Assembly: GCA_036365145.1 (NCBI GenBank)
Contig: JAEOAD010000031.1
Location: 7,164,001 to 7,228,000, forward strand
DNA: 64,000 nucleotides
Direction of reading: 5' to 3'
DNA from: Orientallactaga sibirica
Lineage: Eukaryota > Chordata > Mammalia > Rodentia > Dipodidae
Within the stretch, counting starts at the first letter, position 1, and each line of letters opens with the position of its first letter. Positions 60,578 through 64,000 of the stretch are shown one piece after another. A program made the position numbers and the translations under genes. The notes under the pieces are model-generated. The model worked only from the letters and a program-made list of their open reading frames with translations. It was not told where the DNA came from and did no database searches.

Positions 60578-63500
60578 TTTTCTTTTTTATTTTTTATTTA
60601 TTTCTTTCTTTTTTTGAGACAGGGTCTCTCACGGACCTAGAATTTATCAGGTAGGCCATACTGACTGGCCAGAAAGCCTTGGGGCTCCTTCTGTCTTCAC
60701 CTGTATTATAGCTGCTTTTTTTTTTTTTTTTTTTTTTTTTTTAACGAACTCCAGATGCATGGACCACCTTGTACATCTGGCTTACATGGGCCCTGGGCAA
60801 ATGAACCATGGTCCTTTGGCTTTGCAGGCAAGCACCTTAATCTCTAAGCCATTTCTCCAGCCCATGCTTGGGATTTTTTACATGGATTCTGGGAATCAGA
60901 CTCAGGTAACCACTTTGCCAACTGAGCTATCTCTCCAGCCCCCAAATTGCTTTAAAAAATCCAATCTTTAAAAGCAGGCTCTCATTTTTTATACTATTTC
61001 AAGTCTATATTTGAAAAATTGATCTTAAATGTAACTTTAAATACCTTGCTTCTTAAATTCAGTTAGTTGCTAATTAAGATCTGTCCATGGAGCTTTTGAA
61101 GTTAAGAAGGTACAGTTTGTTGGGGATAATGGCTCACACTTATAATTTCAGCACTGCTGGAGGCAGGAGGATCACTGTGAATTTGAGGGCAGCTCGATCT
61201 ACATAGCAAGATCCTGTCTGGGAAAAAAAGGTGTAATTTGCAATTTTTGTATAACCTTGAGTTTTCACTTGCTTTGAAAGCTTTCCTCTTTCAAGCATAG
61301 AGGACTCACTGCAAACATCTTCCCTAGAGGAAGAGACAGCGGCAGATCATAAGTCAGAGCTCCCCCTTCGCTTCCCCCTGCCACCAACCATCTGCCCAGG
61401 CTTGCCTGAAGCTCTTGGCAATTCTCTGTTTCACTCTCCCAAGCGTTGGGATTATAGACATCAGGCACCACAATGGGACGAATAGTTAAATTCTTCATCC
61501 TTGTAGTGAAGAGGATCAAACCCATGACCTCATACATGCTACATAAGTGTTCTACCACTGCGCTATATCCTCCTAATTAAATACTATTAGCAGCTGGGTG
61601 TGGTGGCACATACCTTTAATCCTAGCACTTAGAGTGAGGTAGGAGGATCACCATGAGTTTCAGGCTAGTCTGGGATATAGAGGTGAGTTCCAGGCCAGTT
61701 TGGGCTAGAGTGAGACCCTACTTCCAAAAACAAATAAACAAAAAATTCTATTGTCATTTTCACCAGTTTTAGAGCTGCTGAGACACAAGTCTTTTTTTTT
61801 TTGGTCAGGGTCTCACTATGTAGCCCAGCCTGGCCTCCAATTCAAGATCCTCTTGCCTCAGCCTTCCAAGAGTTGGGATTATCAGCATGTACCAGTATCC
61901 AGCTTGAGAATGAATCTTGTTGTGACTTTTGATATCAGTGTATCAAGTATTAGGTTGGAAGAACAGAGTGACCATCAGGTGTGGAGTAATTTGCCTACAT
62001 GGTCCATGGGTTACTATGGTCCAGTGGAAATATTGTCCCCTGGGCAGTAAGAAGACTCTATCCTCTTTCCCTATGAGGACCCACAATGTCCTAAGGTTGT
62101 GGTTCCTAAGGACTGACTCCGATAAGGAGAAGGATGGGCTGACGGCTACTCTAGCTCCTATTTATACATACATAGACACCTACACACTGCATATGTGCCA
62201 AATATGTAGCATGTCCATCATAGTGTAATATATGTGATGTTTTCATTTGCATGTATACTAATGTACACAAATACAGAATCCTTCTTTGTGATATAAAGGC
62301 CACTGAGGGGATGAGGAAATGGCTGAGTGGGTAAAACACTTGTTATTAAAGCATGAAGGCCTGAGTTTGGATCTCCAGCACCCACATAAAAGTTGTGTGT
62401 GTAACTATGAGTTTGAGACGACCCTGAGGCTACATAGTGGATTCCAAGTTAGCCTGGGCTATAGTGAGACACTACCTCCAAAAAAAAAAGTAAAGTAAGG
62501 TGGAGAATGATTGAGGAGACATGCAACATCAAGTGCTGGTACACACACACAGTTATACGCATATGAATATGTGCACATACGCATGCATATCACACACGTA
62601 CATACATGTAAAAATTTTTAAAAATGCCACAGAGGCTTGGAGCCTATCAGGGTTAACTGGTAAACCTGGTCTAAAGTTAGGATAGAACCCAAATGACACT
62701 TTTGAGTTTTTGCACTGTGTAGGTTTTAGCCCTGCAAAAAAATAAATATTTGGACTTAAATGTCACCAGCAGATTCACTCAGTTATTTCACAGTCACTTG
62801 GGGACAAAGTAGACAAGCAGACTTTCTGACACTATCTAAATGGTGTCAGGCTGTCTCCCTGAGCCAAGTACAGAACACACGTTTAAGTGCCCGTGGGGTG
62901 TAACTCCCTGTAACGACAGTTGCCAGTCGTCTGAAGTGCAGGCTGGGTGCACAGTCTAATGCTGAGGGCTTGCTTTATTCACATCTATGTCACTGGTACT
63001 CCTCTCACTTCCGAGACGAGGCTCAGAGAAGTTCAGAATCTTACCTTAGCCTGCCCAGCTGAGCTTTGAGCTCTAAAGCTAAGCTCCATTTGGCTCCTCC
63101 CGGCCTATGCTTTCATGCACTGTGAACTGCCCAAACATACTCAAAGGAAAGACAAGCCCAACAATACCTGAGTCAGTTGACTCTGCTTCACCTGACCCTT
63201 GCGGAGGAGTCAGGATGGAGGTGGCTGTTTCCCCTGTTTGGGTCTCTTCTCCTGAGTGTGAGGGGCGTGAGGACTCGATTTCTCCATACGCCTCTGCAGG
63301 GTGCTGGGTCTGCTGGGCCCACTCGGTCTCTGGGATGCTGGTACTGATGATGACCTCTAACCCCGAGGAGTGACCAGACAGGTCTCCACTGATTTCAGTC
63401 CTGTCTCCCGACGCCATAGGAGATGCAGAAAACATGCTGGATGCCTCTGTACCTACAGGGTAGGTGGTGGTGGACTCTCCACTCACTTCCAGGACAGCGG

Positions 63501-64000
63501 ACCCTTCCCCGCTGCCTTCTGGAAGAGTCCGTGTGGTGCCATTCACCCCCAGGTCTGAGGTTCTCTCTAGGTCCAGCTCAGGGAAGGCAGAGGTGGTTCC
63601 ATGTAGATCTGGAGACCCGGACAGTTCCCCACTGGCCTCAGGGGTGGTGGGTATTCCCACCCCAGTTTCAGGGTAAGCAGAGGACTCACTGCTGACTTCT
63701 GGAACGGAGGATGCTTGTACTTCAGGCCCAGAGAATGTAGATATAGCTCCACTGATGTCCCCAGATGCTGAGGTCTCACCACTGGCCTCAAAGTGGTGGG
63801 GTATGTGTGTCACAGGGGGTCTTTGGCTGAGTTCTTGGGAAACAGTTGGTTCTGTCACACTCTTTACTAACTCTGAAGTGATTAAAGTGACTTCTGGAAG
63901 CCCTGAGGCCTCCCCACTGGTGCTTGTGGCCGTTGCAAAGTCTCCACTTACATCAGCAGTGCTGGAAAAGTCCCCACTAAAATAGGGAGTGCTTGGCTCT
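49373..64000 (-). CDS. ACAN: ACAN (aggrecan core protein), 3' part of the CDS, runs off the right edge
   Basis: Large cartilage proteoglycan; the part seen is the end of the chondroitin-sulphate region and the G3 globule. On the minus strand the exons are CS exon 64000-63168 (partial), EGF 56691-56578, C-type lectin 53189-53031, 52488-52406 and 51827-51683, CCP 50358-50176, and tail 49449-49373 with stop TGA at 49375-49373. All junctions are GT-AG and keep frame. G3 binds matrix partners such as tenascins, fibulins and sulphoglycolipids through the lectin domain and helps secretion. The G1, IGD, G2 and most CS sequence lie beyond the window. No frame lesion is seen. Confidence 0.95.
49605..49970 (-). 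repeat. DIP-type SINE split by a retrotransposon 3' end
   Basis: SINE tail at 49605-49662 and SINE body at about 49803-49968. The middle piece is a separate element on the plus strand. Confidence 0.8.
49663..49802 (+). mobile_element. 5'-truncated retrotransposon 3' end, second copy
   Basis: GAGGGGATATGATGGAGA, a purine-rich GGGGGGAGGGAGGG centre and GAAGTTGTCAATAAAAAA with an A-rich tail, the same order as at 37320-37450. Confidence 0.65.
50176..50358 (-). CDS. ACAN: ACAN CCP/sushi domain exon
   Basis: 61 codons with the four-Cys complement-control-protein fold: [52 protein letters not shown] and EEPRITCTD. The length of 183 nt with phase 1 edges means it can be skipped in frame. Donor GTGAGC. 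Confidence 0.96.
50690..50970 (-). repeat. B4-like rodent repeat remnant
   Basis: GTGTGGGTCAGAGGACAACC to CACTGAGTCATCTCTCCG, the same kind of unit as at 290-670 and 30940-31235. Confidence 0.5.
50990..51155 (-). repeat. DIP-type SINE, internally deleted
   Basis: TTTA tail and GAGAAAGAGG, then the body from CAGACGCATGCGCCACC to CCATCCCTCCAGCCC. Confidence 0.85.
51683..51827 (-). CDS. ACAN: ACAN C-type lectin domain exon 3
   Basis: Reads [40 protein letters not shown] and PFTCKKGT. It carries the QPD and WND calcium/sugar-site motifs and the last Cys residues of the CTLD. Phase 0 in, phase 1 out (donor GTAAGC). Confidence 0.96.
52406..52488 (-). CDS. ACAN: ACAN C-type lectin domain exon 2
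   Basis: A short 83-nt exon reading [20 protein letters not shown], then WSDGHPL, which is the WIGLND core of the C-type lectin fold. Phase 1 in, phase 0 out. Confidence 0.96.
52850..52945 (-). repeat. ID-type SINE remnant
   Basis: GGGACGGAACCCAGGGCC and GGCAAGAGCTCTGCCGCTC, a reversed ID element. Confidence 0.65.
53031..53189 (-). CDS. ACAN: ACAN C-type lectin domain exon 1
   Basis: Reads [40 protein letters not shown] and [11 protein letters not shown]. These are the first Cys pair, the long-form CTLD start and the helix 2 region. Acceptor TATTACAG; donor GTAAGT. Confidence 0.96.
53567..53763 (+). repeat. DIP-type SINE with 14-bp target duplication
   Basis: AAAACATGGTTCTG flanks it at 53553-53566 and 53764-53777. 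Sense on +, so antisense to ACAN. Confidence 0.9.
53975..54060 (-). repeat. ID-type SINE
   Basis: GTGCTAGGGATCCAACTTAG to CTACCACTGAGCCACC. Confidence 0.7.
55126..55139 (+). promoter_or_regulatory. Weak CTCF-like motif (13 of 14)
   Basis: CCACTAGGTGGCTC matches the core except for T where A/G is expected near the end. It is in ACAN intronic unique DNA and has the opposite orientation to the motifs at 18037 and 26457. Confidence 0.25.
56578..56691 (-). CDS. ACAN: ACAN calcium-binding EGF-like exon
   Basis: Minus-strand text [20 protein letters not shown], then [18 protein letters not shown], with six Cys and the D-I-D-E calcium-binding signature. Phase 1 at both ends, so it can be skipped in frame, as happens in many aggrecan transcripts. 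Human reads CEI where this has CES. Confidence 0.95.
57795..57960 (-). repeat. Old B1 and ID remnant
   Basis: CAAGTGCTGGGATTACAA and CTCTACCAACTGAGCTATG, antisense. Confidence 0.6.
58000..60020. other. Unique ACAN intron DNA without recognisable elements
   Basis: Apart from an AGC-rich patch (58467-58487) just after a pair of similar ~20-base units (58427-58466) and a poly-C run (59599-59617), I see no repeats, exons or clear regulatory motifs. Confidence 0.5.
60029..60380 (-). repeat. Poly-T and two B1 SINEs in tandem
   Basis: 30-T run (60030-60059), B1 at 60061-60194, TTTA repeats, B1 at 60243-60380. Confidence 0.85.
60510..60945 (-). repeat. TTTC repeat, old repeat pieces and truncated DIP SINE
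   Basis: TTCC/TTTC run (60513-60577), a GAGACAGGGTCTCTC piece, a T run (60717-60742), DIP body at 60744-60863, then an ID/B4-like end to 60942. Confidence 0.7.
61110..61235 (+). repeat. Old B1 SINE
   Basis: GGATAATGGCTCACACTT to GCAAGATCCTGTCTGGG. Confidence 0.6.
61595..61905 (+). repeat. B1 (61595-61745, +) and old B1 (61795-61905, -)
   Basis: GCTGGGTGTGGTGGCACATA with a CAAATAAAC tail, then a reversed older B1 starting GGTCAGGGTCTCACTATG. Confidence 0.75.
62305..62490 (+). repeat. ID/DIP-like head fused to a partial B1
   Basis: GATGAGGAAATGGCTGAGTG and CAGCACCCACATAAAAG (62307-62395), then the right half of a B1 (AGTTTGAGACGACCCTGAGG to GAGACACTACCTCC). Confidence 0.6.
63168..64000 (-). 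CDS. ACAN: ACAN chondroitin-sulphate (CS2) exon, 3' 833 nt
   Basis: The open frame crosses the window edge and ends at the donor 63167-63166. The text is Ser-, Gly-, Glu- and Thr-rich with about 18 Ser-Gly dipeptides (GAG attachment sites), including [38 protein letters not shown] and [12 protein letters not shown], all familiar from the mammalian CS2 end. The donor is GTATTG, weaker than usual at +4 to +6. Phase 1. Confidence 0.95.

Larger units (their letters stand above)
56692..63167 (-). other. ACAN: ACAN intron between CS and EGF exons
   Basis: About 6.5 kb. 56.7-60.0 kb is mostly unique DNA with one old B1/ID remnant (57.8-57.96 kb); 60.0-62.5 kb is rich in SINEs, TTTC repeats and poly-T. 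I looked for the second EGF exon present in human ACAN and recognised none. Confidence 0.6.

Noticed and set aside
63107..63985. Plus-strand frames opposite the ACAN CS exon
   Set aside because: They mirror the repetitive, stop-poor CS coding strand. The minus-strand reading has clear aggrecan text.

Overview
This window is nuclear DNA from a rodent and carries three genes of an ordinary vertebrate gene neighbourhood: MFGE8 (+ strand, complete), HAPLN3 (+ strand, all coding exons present) and the 3' part of ACAN (- strand, running off the right end). The genes were identified by reading translated exons, splice phases and domain signatures. The rodent assignment rests on the repeats: 7SL-derived B1 elements, ID-type tRNA SINEs, and dozens of ~200-bp tRNA-derived SINEs whose head resembles B2 but whose body ends in a CT-rich stretch and an AAATAAA-type tail. 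The last class fits the DIP family, the B2-superfamily SINE described from jerboas and relatives, so a dipodoid rodent is the best guess. That species-level inference is from memory, not from a search.

Layout. 1-9.6 kb is repeat-dominated intergenic DNA: a MaLR-type LTR with internal sequence (1374 to about 2412), then an old antisense LINE-1 (about 2413-7549) that keeps its 5' end but lacks its 3' end and is broken by SINEs. 9.65-23.4 kb is MFGE8: a GC-box promoter and ten coding exons predicting 462 residues (signal peptide, two EGF domains with RGD in the second, a Pro/Thr-rich segment, two discoidin C domains), ending at a poly(A) signal at 23390. 23.4-39.1 kb is SINE-rich and must contain the HAPLN3 promoter and noncoding first exon, which I could not place with certainty. 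39.13-47.06 kb holds the four coding exons of HAPLN3 (360 residues: signal peptide, Ig V domain, two Link modules). 48.6-64 kb is ACAN read in reverse: 3' UTR, basic C-terminal tail, CCP/sushi exon, three C-type lectin exons, one EGF exon and the last 833 bases of the large chondroitin-sulphate exon.

How the genes relate. HAPLN3 and ACAN belong to the hyaluronan-proteoglycan system: link proteins stabilise binding of aggrecan-family proteoglycans to hyaluronan, and the two genes sit tail to tail about 1.5 kb apart. MFGE8 is a secreted bridge between phosphatidylserine on apoptotic cells or membranes and alpha-v integrins, and is not part of that complex. All exon junctions I checked keep frame, and I saw no disabling lesion in any of the three genes.

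I did not find an undescribed biological system. The observations most worth following concern the repeats: a CTCF-like core inside the DIP-type SINE, two perfect 14-base CTCF core matches in unique DNA near MFGE8 and the expected HAPLN3 promoter, a SINE subgroup with an extra internal segment, and an L1 missing the end that is normally kept.
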